Positions 42,827 through 51,963 are shown, numbered from the stretch's first letter. The stretch: 64,000 nt of DNA from Modestobacter italicus (GCF_019799965.1 NZ_JABGCJ010000004.1:372001-436000); one strand, 5' to 3'. Notes: generated by a model not told the origin, from the sequence alone. Made by a program: numbers and translations.

Positions 42827-43816
42827 ATGACCCAGCAGATCCGTGACCGTGCCCCCGAGGACATCCCGTCGCCCGTGGTCGACCTGTCGCGCTGGCGGCT
42901 CAACGCCCTGCCGGACACCAGCTCCGACGAGGACTGGGACGACGACCGCGAGCTCTTCGACCCCGAGGGCAACCGGGTCGACACCTGGCGGGAGGGCTAC
43001 CCCTACAGCGAGCGGCTGGGGCGGCGGGAGTACGAGATCGAGAAGCGCCGGCTGCAGATCGAGCTGCTCAAGCTGCAGGGCTGGGTGAAGGAGACCGGCC
43101 AGAAGATGGTGCTGGTGTTCGAGGGCCGGGACGCCGCCGGCAAGGGCGGCACCATCAAGCGGTTCACCGAACACCTGAACCCGCGGGGCGCCCGGGTGGT
43201 CGCGCTGGACAAGCCCTCCGAGCGCGAGCGCACCCAGTGGTACTTCCAGCGCTACGTGCAGCACCTGCCCGCGGCCGGCGAGATCGTGATGTTCGACCGG
43301 TCCTGGTACAACCGCGCCGGCGTCGAGCGGGTGATGGGCTACACCACCGCCGAGGACTACCTGCTCTTCATGCGCCAGGCGCCGGAGTTCGAGCGGATGC
43401 TGGTCGAGAGCGGCATACAGCTGGTCAAGTTCTGGTTCTCGGTCACCCGCGGCGAGCAGCGCAGCCGGTTCATCGTGCGCCAGATCGACCCGGTGCGGCA
43501 GTGGAAGCTCTCCCCCACCGACCTCGCCTCGCTGGACAAGTGGGATGCCTACACCGAGGCGAAGGAGGCGATGTTCCTGCACACCGACACCGGGCACGCC
43601 CCCTGGACGGTGATCAAGAGCAACGACAAGAAGCGCGCCCGGCTCGAGGCGATGCGGCACGTGCTCGCCCGGTTCGACTACACCGGCAAGGACGCCGCCG
43701 CCGTGGGCACCCCCGACCCGCTGATCGTCGGCTCGGCCGCCGACGTGCTCGAGGAGGAGGCCGGCGCCCCGGTCATGCCCCGGCCCGGGGAGCAGCTTCC
43801 TCCCGCGGAGCACTGA
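42827..43816 (+). CDS. ppk2: Polyphosphate kinase 2 (PPK2)
   Basis: A 329-residue PPK2. The P-loop is VFEGRDAAGKGGTIKRF (residues about 98-114), with the lid segment NPRGARVVALDKPSERERTQ and Walker B EIVMFDRSWYNRAGVERVMG. KFWFSVTRGEQRSRF and the C-terminal APWTVIKSNDKKRARL are typical of class I PPK2. It transfers phosphate between polyphosphate and nucleoside diphosphates, regenerating GTP or ATP. The ATG has GGAGACGAC upstream. It is separated from the lipid operon by 143 bases that include the parS-like site, so it is likely transcribed on its own. Confidence 0.95.
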   Translation: MTQQIRDRAPEDIPSPVVDLSRWRLNALPDTSSDEDWDDDRELFDPEGNRVDTWREGYPYSERLGRREYEIEKRRLQIELLKLQGWVKETGQKMVLVFEGRDAAGKGGTIKRFTEHLNPRGARVVALDKPSERERTQWYFQRYVQHLPAAGEIVMFDRSWYNRAGVERVMGYTTAEDYLLFMRQAPEFERMLVESGIQLVKFWFSVTRGEQRSRFIVRQIDPVRQWKLSPTDLASLDKWDAYTEAKEAMFLHTDTGHAPWTVIKSNDKKRARLEAMRHVLARFDYTGKDAAAVGTPDPLIVGSAADVLEEEAGAPVMPRPGEQLPPAEH

Positions 43817-43831
43817 GGCCCACCCGGGTCG

Positions 43832-44962
43832 TCAGCGGACCGGGCGGAAGGGCGTCAGGTCGAACGGCGCCGGCTCGCCCAGCGCCAGGCCGGCGGCGAG
43901 CACGCCCATCAGCGGTCCGTAGGTCAGCCCGTTGGCGCCCAGCCCGGTCGCCACGACCACCCCGTCGCAGCCGGGGAGCGCACCGAGCAGCGGGAACCCG
44001 TCCGGGGTGACCGGCCGGAACCCGATCCTGGTCTCCAGCACCGTCGCCTCGGCCAGCCCGGGCGCCAGGGTCAGGCCTGCGTCGAGCACCTGGCGCTGCC
44101 CGGCGGCGGTGACCCGGTGGTCGAAGCCGGCGTCGGCCTCCCGGGTGGCACCGACCACCACGCGCCCGCCGGGGAAGCCCAGCAGGTAGTGGTGTCCGAA
44201 CTCCTCCCCCGCGGTCATCACCGTGGGCCAGCTGCCGGTGCCGTCGTCGGGCAGCTGCAGGTGCACGATCTGGCCGCGCATCGGGCCGAGCGCGAGCTCG
44301 GCGCCGAGCGGCCGGACCAGCTGCGTCGTCCAGGCCCCCGCCGCCAGGACGACGACGTCGGCCTCGACGAGGACGCCGTCCACCCGCACGCCGCGCACCC
44401 TGTCCCCGTCGGGCACCAGCGCGGCTCGGCCCGACCGCCGGTCCACCCCGGCTCGTTCGGCGGCGACCACGGCCGCGTCGCGGAACAGCCGGCCGTCCAC
44501 CCGGCCCACACCGCCCACCCACAGCGCCGGCAGGTCGGTGCGCAGCGCCGGGAAACGGCGGGCGGCGGCCCCGGGGGCGAGCACCTCGACGTCCCCGAGC
44601 CCGGTCCAGCCACGCGTGGCACCCGCCGCGACGAGGTCCTCAGCGGCCTCCCGCAGGACATCGTGGTCCGTGCCGAGGGTCAGCCCGCCGACGACGGCGT
44701 AGCTGGGGTCCTGCCCGGCGTCGGCGGCCAGCTCCGCGGCCAGCGCGGGCCAGCTGCGCCCGGCGAGGTCGCTGTAGGCGCCCCACGACCCCACGGCTGC
44801 CGGCCGCCAGGGCTGCACGATCCCGGCCCCGGCGGAGGTGGCCCGCCCCGTCTCGTCGGACTCGACCAGGACGACATCCACGCCCCGGCGGGCCAGCTGC
44901 CACGCCGCCGTCGCCCCGACGATCCCAGCCCCCACCACCGCCACGCGTACGTCTGCAGTCAC
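43832..44962 (-). CDS. FAD-dependent amino acid oxidase/DadA-type oxidoreductase
   Basis: A 376-residue DAO-superfamily flavoprotein. The N-terminal FAD motif is VAVVGAGIVGATAAWQLARR; ATSAGAGIVQPWRPA follows. VVLAAGAWTTQLVRPLG is the second flavin-contact loop, and the C-terminal GVVVATGLGANGLTYGPLMG closes the FAD site. Substrate may be a D-amino acid, sarcosine or glycine; no thiamine or sarcosine genes adjoin. GTG start. It is convergent with ppk2 (15-base gap). Confidence 0.87.
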   Translation of the reverse strand: MTADVRVAVVGAGIVGATAAWQLARRGVDVVLVESDETGRATSAGAGIVQPWRPAAVGSWGAYSDLAGRSWPALAAELAADAGQDPSYAVVGGLTLGTDHDVLREAAEDLVAAGATRGWTGLGDVEVLAPGAAARRFPALRTDLPALWVGGVGRVDGRLFRDAAVVAAERAGVDRRSGRAALVPDGDRVRGVRVDGVLVEADVVVLAAGAWTTQLVRPLGAELALGPMRGQIVHLQLPDDGTGSWPTVMTAGEEFGHHYLLGFPGGRVVVGATREADAGFDHRVTAAGQRQVLDAGLTLAPGLAEATVLETRIGFRPVTPDGFPLLGALPGCDGVVVATGLGANGLTYGPLMGVLAAGLALGEPAPFDLTPFRPVR

Positions 44963-45013
44963 CCGGTCAATCTGTCACGGCGGCAGCCGGCCGCCCGACC
45001 CCGGACAGCACAA

Positions 45014-45041
45014 CACCCGCCCCGAACGGCCGGGGCGGGTG
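45014..45041 (-). terminator. Hairpin terminator downstream of the DUF2382 gene
   Basis: An 11-base perfect stem, CACCCGCCCCG / CGGGGCGGGTG, with a 6-base loop. It lies 68 bases past the DUF2382 stop on the minus strand, after the stop-linked repeat. Confidence 0.6.
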
Positions 45042-45047
45042 CTGGCG

Positions 45048-45114
45048 GGTCCGGCCCCCTTCAGGGTCCCGCCGAGCTTGCGAGGCGTGGGGGGGAGGGG
45101 GCCCTTCCTCAGCG
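45048..45114 (-). repeat. Stop-codon-linked 3'-end repeat, copy A
   Basis: On the minus strand it begins at the DUF2382 stop (TGAGGAAGGGCCCCCTCCCC), then CACGCCTCGCAAGCTCGGCG, then a GGGACCCTGAAGGGGGCC end. Ends can pair (GGGCCCCC with GGGGGCC). Related to copy B and copy C. Confidence 0.6.
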
Positions 45115-45939
45115 GCGGGTGTCGGTGATCCCGTCGGTGTCGACCTGCTCCTTGCGGACCTGCTCGGTGACCTGCTGCTGCTCGGTGACCGTCTCGGTGT
45201 CCAGGCGCACGCGCTCGACCGGCACGGCTTCCTTCTCCACGACGGGGCGCTCGGCGTGCAGCGTCACCTCGTGCTCCTCCTCGGAGATGGCCGGCCCGTC
45301 CATCGCGTTGCCCACGTTGGCGTCGGTGATGGGCTCGCGCTGGACGCGGACCTCCTCGTGCGAGACGGGGACGGTCTTGGTCACGTTCTCGGTGACGACG
45401 TACTTGCGCAGGCGGGCCCGGCCGGCCTCGACCTGCTGGGTACCGACGTTGACCCGCTCCTCGGAGAGGGTCATGGCGTCATCGGTCGTCGGGCCGGAGG
45501 TGTCGTGGCCCTTCGTGCCGTGCCGGTTCACGTCGGTGTCCGTGGTGCCCGCGGCCACACCGGTCGTCGTGGTGTCGGTCGTGGTGGTGTCGGTCCGCGC
45601 GGTCTCGGTGCGCGTCGTGTCCGACGTGCCGTGCATCCCGTAGTGGCGGTAGAGCTGCGCCTCCTCGTCGGGGGAGAGGTGCCCGTCCTGGTCGATCTTG
45701 GGGGCGTCCTTCACGGCGGACTTGCTCACCGGTACGCGCAGGCCGTCACCGGTCAGGTCGGCCTCACGGATCGGCACGAAGGTCTCCTTGGTGCCGAACA
45801 TGCCGGTCTTGACGGTCACCCACTCGGGGTTGCCGGACTGGTCGTCGAGGAACACCTCGGAAGCCGTGCCGATCTTGTCGCCGTCAGCGTCGTAGACGTC
45901 TGCGCCGATCACGCGGTCGAGGGTGTCGGTGCCGATCAT
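45109..45939 (-). CDS. PRC-barrel and DUF2382 (YsnF/AvaK) stress protein
   Basis: A 276-residue protein. Residues about 1-80 form a PRC-barrel (DTLDRVIGADVYDADGDKIG, GNPEWVTVKTGMFGTKETFV). A Thr/Asp-rich linker with TTTTDTTTTG follows. The C-terminal ~120 residues are a DUF2382 domain with alternating acidic and basic strands (LSEERVNVGTQQVEAGRARL, VVEKEAVPVERVRL). The family is linked to envelope or general stress in bacteria; the molecular role is unknown. Start ATG 45937-45939 with a GAGGAGCGGAACC site. A SigB/SigF-like promoter motif lies about 50 bases upstream. Confidence 0.9.
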   Translation of the reverse strand: MIGTDTLDRVIGADVYDADGDKIGTASEVFLDDQSGNPEWVTVKTGMFGTKETFVPIREADLTGDGLRVPVSKSAVKDAPKIDQDGHLSPDEEAQLYRHYGMHGTSDTTRTETARTDTTTTDTTTTGVAAGTTDTDVNRHGTKGHDTSGPTTDDAMTLSEERVNVGTQQVEAGRARLRKYVVTENVTKTVPVSHEEVRVQREPITDANVGNAMDGPAISEEEHEVTLHAERPVVEKEAVPVERVRLDTETVTEQQQVTEQVRKEQVDTDGITDTRR

Positions 45940-45987
45940 GGTTCCGCTCCTCTGCTCGGGGGGTCGTGCTCAGGTCTTGCTCTTGGT

Positions 45988-46012
45988 CTGCCCGTCGAGC
46001 TCTTCCGGAAAC
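45988..46012 (-). promoter_or_regulatory. Candidate SigB/SigF-type stress promoter for the DUF2382 gene
   Basis: On the minus strand GTTT (-35) is followed after 15 bases by GGGCAG (-10). This is close to the actinobacterial general-stress promoter GTTT-N14-16-GGGTAT. It ends 49 bases before the ATG. Confidence 0.4.
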
Positions 46013-46219
46013 GGTCAGTCCATGATCGACCTGACCGTGCGTCACCGCCGATGCGCCCGCCCTGGCGAGCGGTCGCCCAACATCGCAGGTCACGGCCGGG
46101 TGCGTGGTCGACACGCCGGACGGACCGGTCCGCCCGACACGCCGGGGTCCTCTCGTGCGCACCGGAGGCCGGGCGTGTCGTGCCACCGCGCGGGCACCGT
46201 TCCCGATGAGCATGGAGCC

Positions 46220-47029
46220 GTGCCTCCTCGTTCGCCGTACGACGACCTGGTCCACCCGCGTACCAAGAAGACGCCCTCGCCCCAGGTCGAGGCGCTGAAG
46301 GACGTCGTGGTCGAGGACCCCAGCAGCGGGTTCGTCGGCGCCGTCGTGCGGTGCGAGAAGGACGTCGTCCACCTCGAGGACCGCTTCGGCAAGGTCCGCG
46401 CCTACCCGCTCGGCCCCGGCTTCTGGGTCGACGGCCGCCCGGTCGTGCTGGTGCGACCGAAGCAGAACGCGCCGTCCGGCCCGCAGCGCAGCGCCTCCGG
46501 GTCGACCTACGTCGTGGGCGCCCGCGCCCGGGTCGCCCGCGAGGGGCGCATCTACGTGGAGGGCAAGCACGACGCCGAGCTGGTGGAGAAGGTCTGGGGC
46601 CACGACCTGCGGATCGAGGGCGTCGTCGTCGAGCCGCTGCACGGTGTCGACGACCTGCCGGGCATCGTCAAGGAGTTCCGCCCCTCGTCCGGGCGGCGGC
46701 TGGGCGTGCTCGTCGACCACCTGGTGACCGGCTCCAAGGAGTCCCGGATCGCCGCCCAGATCACCGGCGACCACGCCCTGGTCGTCGGCCATCCCTTCAT
46801 CGACATCTGGCAGGCCGTGAAGCCCTCCGTCGTCGGCATCAAGGCGTGGCCGACGGTGCCCAAGGGCGAGGACTGGAAGACCGGCGTCTGCCGGCGGCTG
46901 GGCTGGGAGGACGACACCGGCTACGTCTGGGCGCAGCGCATCCTCGCCCGGGTGAAGGTGTGGACCGACCTGGAGCCGACGCTGATCGGCCGGGTCGAGG
47001 AGCTCATCGACTTCGTCACCACGGACTGA
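46220..47029 (+). CDS. DUF3097-family protein
   Basis: A 269-residue protein of the actinobacterial DUF3097 family, which has a Toprim-like core. Characteristic segments are VPPRSPYDDLVHPRTKKTPS at the start, IYVEGKHDAELVEKVWGHDL (Toprim-like Glu), RRLGVLVDHLVTGSKESRIA (Asp-x-Asp-like position), HPFIDIWQAVKPSVVGIKAW and KTGVCRRLGWEDDTGYVWAQ. The gene is often found near translation or nucleic-acid genes; its function is not known. GTG 46220 is chosen since the conserved N terminus begins there. The 280 bases upstream hold the divergent promoters. Confidence 0.88.
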   Translation: MPPRSPYDDLVHPRTKKTPSPQVEALKDVVVEDPSSGFVGAVVRCEKDVVHLEDRFGKVRAYPLGPGFWVDGRPVVLVRPKQNAPSGPQRSASGSTYVVGARARVAREGRIYVEGKHDAELVEKVWGHDLRIEGVVVEPLHGVDDLPGIVKEFRPSSGRRLGVLVDHLVTGSKESRIAAQITGDHALVVGHPFIDIWQAVKPSVVGIKAWPTVPKGEDWKTGVCRRLGWEDDTGYVWAQRILARVKVWTDLEPTLIGRVEELIDFVTTD

Positions 47030-47044
47030 CCCCGGACGCACCAA

Positions 47045-47074
47045 CGGCCGCCGTCCCCGAGGGGACGACGGCCG
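47045..47074. terminator. Hairpin terminator after the DUF3097 gene
   Basis: Two arms of 14 bases (CGGCCGCCGTCCCC and GGGGACGACGGCCG) pair with one mismatch. It begins 16 bases after the DUF3097 stop in the convergent gap. Confidence 0.65.
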
Positions 47075-47087
47075 CCGCGCCGGTCAG

Positions 47088-47154
47088 GCCCCGTCCAGAG
47101 GCGCACCCCGAGCCCGCGAGGGGTGAGGAGGACGGGGTCCTTCCTCAGCTGGGG
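47088..47154 (-). repeat. Stop-codon-linked 3'-end repeat, copy B
   Basis: On the minus strand it begins at the AKR stop (TGAGGAAGGACCCCGTCCTC), continues CTCACCCCTCGCGGGCTCGG, and ends CTCTGGACGGGGCC. GGACCCCGTCC pairs with GGACGGGGCC, giving a long stem enclosing the middle. Shares TGAGGAAGG and the CTCGC...CTCGG centre with copy A. Confidence 0.6.
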
Positions 47155-47987
47155 ATGTAGTTGAACTCGTCGGGGTTCGGGCCGTTGCGGCCGTCGGCGC
47201 GGTCGAGGCCGTCGATCTCGCGCATGTCGTCCTCGGTGAGCTCGAAGTCGAACAGGTCGAAGTTCTGCTCGACCCGGGCGCGGGTGACCGACTTCGGGAA
47301 GATGATGTCGCCCCGCTGGATCGCCCACCGGAGGGCGGCCTGCGCCGGGCTCTTGCCGTACCGCTCGCCGACCCGGACGAGGGTCGGGTCGTCGAGCACC
47401 TTGCCCTGCGCGATCGGCGCCCACGCCTCGGTGCGGATCTCGTGGTCGGCGTTGAACGCCCGCAGGTCGTTCTGCGCGAAGTAGGGGTGCACCTCGATCT
47501 GGTTCACCACCGGGCGGACCTCGGTCTCGGCGAACAGCCGGCGCAGGTGGTGGGCGTTGAAGTTGGAGACGCCGATGGCCTTGACCCGGCCGGACCGGTA
47601 GATCTCCTCCATCGCCTTCCAGGTCTCGACGTAGTCGACGTCGATGCCCGGCAGCGGCCAGTGGATGAGGAAGAGGTCCAGGTAGTCGAACTTCAGCGCG
47701 TCCATCGTCCCGTCGAAGGCGCGGAGGGCCTCGTCGCGGGCGTGGAAGCCGTTGTTGAGCTTGGAGGTCACGAAGACCTCCTCGCGCGGGACGCCGGACT
47801 GCCGCACGGCCTCGCCGACCTCGGCCTCGTTGCCGTACATCTCGGCGGTGTCGATGTGCCGGTAGCCGACCTCGAGCGCGGTGCGGGTGGCCTCGACGGT
47901 GTCCTCGGGCTTGATCTGGAAGACGCCGAAGCCCAGCTGCGGGATCTGCACGCCGTTGTTCAGGGTGATCGTGGGCACGGTGGCCAT
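47145..47987 (-). CDS. Aldo/keto reductase (2,5-diketo-D-gluconate reductase-like)
   Basis: A 280-residue AKR5-type reductase. The tetrad is intact: Asp/Tyr in YRHIDTAEMYGNEAEVGEAV, Lys in FVTSKLNNGFH, His in DLFLIHWPLPGI. The coenzyme motif is IIFPKSVTRARVEQNFDLFD. Enzymes of this group reduce keto-sugars and aldehydes with NADPH. An excellent GGAGGATCCCCC site precedes the ATG. It is convergent with DUF3097. The physiological substrate is unknown. Confidence 0.93.
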   Translation of the reverse strand: MATVPTITLNNGVQIPQLGFGVFQIKPEDTVEATRTALEVGYRHIDTAEMYGNEAEVGEAVRQSGVPREEVFVTSKLNNGFHARDEALRAFDGTMDALKFDYLDLFLIHWPLPGIDVDYVETWKAMEEIYRSGRVKAIGVSNFNAHHLRRLFAETEVRPVVNQIEVHPYFAQNDLRAFNADHEIRTEAWAPIAQGKVLDDPTLVRVGERYGKSPAQAALRWAIQRGDIIFPKSVTRARVEQNFDLFDFELTEDDMREIDGLDRADGRNGPNPDEFNYIPS

Positions 47988-48121
47988 GGGGGATCCTCCA
48001 AGCGTCGAACGGTCTGGGGGGCGGCGCGCGACCTCGGGGGGCGCGACCGGCCTGCTCCCTCTCTACCCGGGCCGCCGCCGGCTACCCGCGACAGATCTCA
48101 CCGCGGACGCGGGAATGCGGC

Positions 48122-49018
48122 TCAGAGCACCGTGCGGGCAGCCCACAGGTCGGGGAAGACCACCCGGGCGGCGCTGCGCTCCAGCCAGGCCAGCCCGGCC
48201 GAACCACCGCTGCCGGGCTTGGCGCCCATCGCCCGGCGGACGGCGGTGACGTGCCGCTGCCGCCAGGTGGTGAACACCTCGGCGACGTCGGTGAGCGCCT
48301 CGCCCAGGGTGAACAGCTCGTTGCCCGGCCGCGGGTCTGCGTAGACCTCGGCCCAGAGCGCCGTGACGGCCGGGTCGGCCTCGTGGGTCACCGTCCGGTC
48401 CCGGTCCAGGACGGCTGCGGGTACCGGCAGCCCGCGGCGGGCCAGGTACGCCAGGACGTCGTCCTCCAGGGACGGCGCGGCCAGCGCCCGCTGCAGGTCC
48501 GCGTGCACCACCGGCAGCCCGCGGTGCGGCCGGACGACGGACTCGGCCTTCAGTCCGAGCAGGAACTCCACGTGCCGGTACTCGTAGGACTGGAAGCCCG
48601 AGGCCTCCCCGAGCTGGTCGCGGAAGCCGTTGAACTCCGCCGGGGTGAGCCAGAGCAGGGAGCCCCAGCTCGCGTCCAGCGAGCGCAGGTGGTGCACCGA
48701 CCGGCGGATCGAGCCGACCGCGCCGTCCAGGTCGTCGGCCCGCAGCTGGCGCTGGGCCAGCTCCCACTCCCGGCGCAGCAGGGTGAACCACAGCTCCATC
48801 ACCTGGGTGACGACGAGGAACGCGGGCTCGGCCGGGTGCTCGGTGACCGGCCGGACCAGCGCCTGCAGCTGGCGCACGCCCACGTACTGCTCGTAGGGCG
48901 TGGCGTCGGCGAACTCGACGGTGGGCAGGCCGGCGTTGCCGGCGGCCCGGGCGGCGCGGGTGCCGGCGTCCACCGGAGCCGGCCGGCCGGGGGAGGGTCG
49001 CGTGGTCACCCGCGACAT
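48122..49018 (-). CDS. kynA: Tryptophan 2,3-dioxygenase
   Basis: A 298-residue haem dioxygenase that opens the indole ring of L-tryptophan to N-formylkynurenine. Family segments: TPYEQYVGVRQLQALVRPVT, FLVVTQVMELWFTLLRREWE (distal pocket), FNGFRDQLGEASGFQSYEYR (active-site loop), and the proximal-His region near FTTWRQRHVTAVRRAMGAKP GSGGSAG. No kynureninase or formamidase gene is adjacent. An ATG or the GTG three codons later begins the protein. It lies nine bases downstream of prfC on the same strand. Confidence 0.93.
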   Translation of the reverse strand: MSRVTTRPSPGRPAPVDAGTRAARAAGNAGLPTVEFADATPYEQYVGVRQLQALVRPVTEHPAEPAFLVVTQVMELWFTLLRREWELAQRQLRADDLDGAVGSIRRSVHHLRSLDASWGSLLWLTPAEFNGFRDQLGEASGFQSYEYRHVEFLLGLKAESVVRPHRGLPVVHADLQRALAAPSLEDDVLAYLARRGLPVPAAVLDRDRTVTHEADPAVTALWAEVYADPRPGNELFTLGEALTDVAEVFTTWRQRHVTAVRRAMGAKPGSGGSAGLAWLERSAARVVFPDLWAARTVL

Positions 49019-49027
49019 CCTGCCCGG

Positions 49028-50650
49028 TCAGCTCAGCTGGGCGGCCACCATCGGCTCCAGCGTCAGCTCCGGGCTCCGCTGCTGGAGGGAGCGCAGGTCC
49101 CACTTGTCCATGAACAGCGCCAGCAGCTCGCCGTCCTCGCGCTCGAAGACCTCGACGCCGCGCGCCGCGGCGACCGCGGGGGCGGAGGCGGCGTCGGTGC
49201 GCACCGCGACCTGGTAGGGCAGGTGGTCCAGCTCGACCGGCGCACCGAACTCCTGCGCCATCCGGTGCGCGGCCACCTCGAACTGCATCGGGCCGACGAC
49301 GGCCAGCACCGGCGCCTGGTCGCCGCGGCGGTCCGAGCGCAGCACCTGGGCCACGCCCTCGGAGCCGAGCTGGCCCACACCCCGGCGGAACTGCTTGAAC
49401 TTGGCGGTGTCCTTGCCGCGCATCACCGCGAAGTGCTCCGGGGCGAACGTGGTCAGCGGCGGGAAGGTGACCTTCGTGCCCGCGTACAGGGTGTCGCCGA
49501 CGTGCAGTGCATTCGCGTTGACCAGACCGACGACGTCACCGGGGTAGGCGGTGTCCACGCTCTCCCGCTCCCGGCCGAACACGTGCTGCGCGTACTTCGT
49601 GGCGAACGGCCGGCCGGTGGTGGCGTGGGTGACGACCATGCCGCGCTCGAACACCCCGGAGGCGATCCGGATGTAGGCCAGCCGGTCGCGGTGGGCGGCG
49701 TCCATGCCCGACTGCACCTTGAACACGAAGGCGCTGAAGGAGGCCTCGATCGGCCGGGGGACGCCGTCGGCGTCCGGCCGCGGGGTCGGCGCGGGTGCGA
49801 GGTCGACCAGGATGTCCAGCAGCGCACCGACGCCGAAGTTGGAGACGGCCGAGGCGAAGATGACCGGCGTCGTCTCCCCGGAGAGGAACCGCTGCTGGTC
49901 GTGGTCGGCCTCGGTGGCGTCGAGCAGCTCGCACTCCTCCACCGCCTGGGTCCAGACCTCGCCCTCGCGCGCCTCCGCGGCCGCGGCGGTCAGCGTCTCC
50001 TCGGGGGCGATGGTGGCGCCGCCGGCGGTGCGGGTGAAGCGGCGGTAGGTGCCGTCGCGCCGGTCGAGCACGCCGCGGAAGTCACCGGAGATGCCGACCG
50101 GCCAGGTCAGCGGGGTGGGCACCAGCCCGGTGCGCTCGCTGACCTCGTCCATCAGCTCGAGGGCGTCCTTGCCCGGCCGGTCCCACTTGTTGACCACGGT
50201 GATCACCGGGATGCCGCGGTGGCGGCAGACCGCGAACAGCTTCATGGTCTGCGCCTCGAGGCCCTTGGCGGCGTCGATGAGCATCACCGCGGCGTCCACG
50301 GCGGTGAGCACGCGGTAGGTGTCCTCGGAGAAGTCCGCGTGGCCGGGGGTGTCCAGCAGGTTGACCACCGCGTCGCGGTACTCGAACTGCAACGCCGCGG
50401 AGGTGATGGAGATGCCGCGGGCCTTCTCCATGTCCATCCAGTCCGACACCGTGCCGCGCCGGCCGGCCTTGCCGTGCACCGCGCCGGCCTGCCCGATCAC
50501 CCGCGCGTGCAGCGCGAGGGCCTCGGTCAGGGTGGACTTGCCGGCGTCCGGGTGGCTGATGACGGCGAAGGTGCGCCGCCGGGCCGCCTGCGCCAGCACC
50601 TCGGTGGTGGACGCGTCGGGACGGAGCTCCGTGCTCGGGACGGTGCTCAT
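49028..50650 (-). CDS. prfC: Peptide chain release factor 3
   Basis: A 540-residue translational GTPase that recycles RF1/RF2 from the ribosome. G1 is VISHPDAGKSTLTEAL, the switch region GRRGTVSDWMDMEKARGISI, G3 LLDTPGHADFSEDTYRVLTA, and G4 VVNKWDRPGKDALELMDEVS. Domains II and III follow with FAPEHFAVMRGKDTAKFKQF and VVGPMQFEVAAHRMAQEFGA, which set RF3 apart from EF-G. ATG start at 50648-50650. The tryptophan dioxygenase gene nine bases downstream may share the transcript. Confidence 0.96.
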   Translation of the reverse strand: MSTVPSTELRPDASTTEVLAQAARRRTFAVISHPDAGKSTLTEALALHARVIGQAGAVHGKAGRRGTVSDWMDMEKARGISITSAALQFEYRDAVVNLLDTPGHADFSEDTYRVLTAVDAAVMLIDAAKGLEAQTMKLFAVCRHRGIPVITVVNKWDRPGKDALELMDEVSERTGLVPTPLTWPVGISGDFRGVLDRRDGTYRRFTRTAGGATIAPEETLTAAAAEAREGEVWTQAVEECELLDATEADHDQQRFLSGETTPVIFASAVSNFGVGALLDILVDLAPAPTPRPDADGVPRPIEASFSAFVFKVQSGMDAAHRDRLAYIRIASGVFERGMVVTHATTGRPFATKYAQHVFGRERESVDTAYPGDVVGLVNANALHVGDTLYAGTKVTFPPLTTFAPEHFAVMRGKDTAKFKQFRRGVGQLGSEGVAQVLRSDRRGDQAPVLAVVGPMQFEVAAHRMAQEFGAPVELDHLPYQVAVRTDAASAPAVAAARGVEVFEREDGELLALFMDKWDLRSLQQRSPELTLEPMVAAQLS

Positions 50651-50721
50651 GGACGTGCGGTGCTCCTCGGGTGGCGCGGACGGTCTGTCCAATGTACGGC
50701 GGCGGCCCCGGTGCCGGCCCG

Positions 50722-51963
50722 TCAGTGCGAGGCCGCGGGCGCGACCTCCGCGATCCGCTCGGTCGGACGTCGGAGCACCAGCCAGGCGGCCACCCCGAGC
50801 ACCCCGGTGAGCGCCGCGCCCAGCGCCGGGACGGCGAAGGCCCCCTCCGCCCCCCACTGGTCGACCGCCGTCCCGGCCAGTGCCGAGCCGGCGGTGACGC
50901 CCACGGTCAGGCCGGTCGACGTCCAGGTCAGGCTCTCGGTGAGGGAGGCGCGGGGCACCCGGGACTCCACCAGGGACATCCCGGCGACCAGCACCGGGGC
51001 GATCGTCAGGCCGGCCACGAACGCCAGCCCGATCAGCAGCGTCAGGGAGCTGACCAGGTACAGGCTCTGCGCGGCGACGGCGAACAGCAGCGCACAGCCG
51101 AGGAACCGGGTCACCAGCGTGCCGGGCAACCGGACCACCCCGTAGACGAGGCCGGCGACCAGGCTGCCCGCGGCGTAGGCCGACAGCGCCAGCCCGGCGA
51201 CGGCCGGCCGGCCCTCCGCGTCGGCGAAGCCGACCACCACGACGTCCATCGCCCCGAAGACCCCGCCCATCGCCAGGTAGGTGACCGCGACGGCGACCAG
51301 CCCTGCGGTGAGCACCCGGACCCGCACGTGCGGCTGGCCGGCCACCCGGGGCGCGACCGGCGGCGCGGTGGACTCCAGCCGGGACATCACCAGCCCGCCG
51401 ATCACGCCGACCAGCAGCCCGGTCAGGAACCCGGCGGGCGGGGAGACCAGCGCGGCCAGGAAGGTGACCAGCGGCGGCGCGGTGACGAAGACGACCTCGT
51501 CGGCGACCGACTCGAAGGCGAAGGCGGTCTGCCGCTGCGCCGGGTCCTCCAGCGCGTGCGCCCAGCGGCTGCGGACCACCGAGCCGATGCTGGTGCCGCT
51601 CGCCCCGGCCAGCACGGCCAGCACGAACCACGTCCAGACCGGGGCACCGGCCAGCACCACCGCGACGAACGAGAGGCCCAGCACGAGGTAGGCCAGCGCC
51701 GTCCAGCGCAGCACCTGGCTCTGGCCGTACCGGTCCATCACCCGCGCCCACTGCGGGCTGGCGACGGCGAAGGCGAGCGACAGGGTGCCGGCGATGGCCC
51801 CGGCGAGGGCGTAGCTGCCGGACTCCGCCTGGACCAGCAGCACCGAGCCCAGACCCACGGTGGCCATCGGCACCCGGGCGAACCAGCCCGCCAGGGAGAA
51901 GGCCCGGGCACCGGGGACGGTGAACAGCCGGGCGTAGGGACTGAAGACGGTGGAGGCTGGCAC
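50722..51963 (-). CDS. MFS transporter
   Basis: A 413-residue permease with about 12 predicted helices. The loop between helices 2 and 3 contains PQWARVMDRYGQSQVLRWTA, a variant of MFS motif A. FESVADEVVFVTAPPLVTFL and TWTSTGLTVGVTAGSALAGT are recognisable in this actinobacterial exporter subgroup. Substrate unknown. The GTG at 51961-51963 is chosen because the permease N terminus (VPASTVFSPYARLFTVPGAR) begins there; an ATG at 52062 would add a hydrophilic 33-residue leader. It is divergent from moaA. Confidence 0.85.
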   Translation of the reverse strand: MPASTVFSPYARLFTVPGARAFSLAGWFARVPMATVGLGSVLLVQAESGSYALAGAIAGTLSLAFAVASPQWARVMDRYGQSQVLRWTALAYLVLGLSFVAVVLAGAPVWTWFVLAVLAGASGTSIGSVVRSRWAHALEDPAQRQTAFAFESVADEVVFVTAPPLVTFLAALVSPPAGFLTGLLVGVIGGLVMSRLESTAPPVAPRVAGQPHVRVRVLTAGLVAVAVTYLAMGGVFGAMDVVVVGFADAEGRPAVAGLALSAYAAGSLVAGLVYGVVRLPGTLVTRFLGCALLFAVAAQSLYLVSSLTLLIGLAFVAGLTIAPVLVAGMSLVESRVPRASLTESLTWTSTGLTVGVTAGSALAGTAVDQWGAEGAFAVPALGAALTGVLGVAAWLVLRRPTERIAEVAPAASH

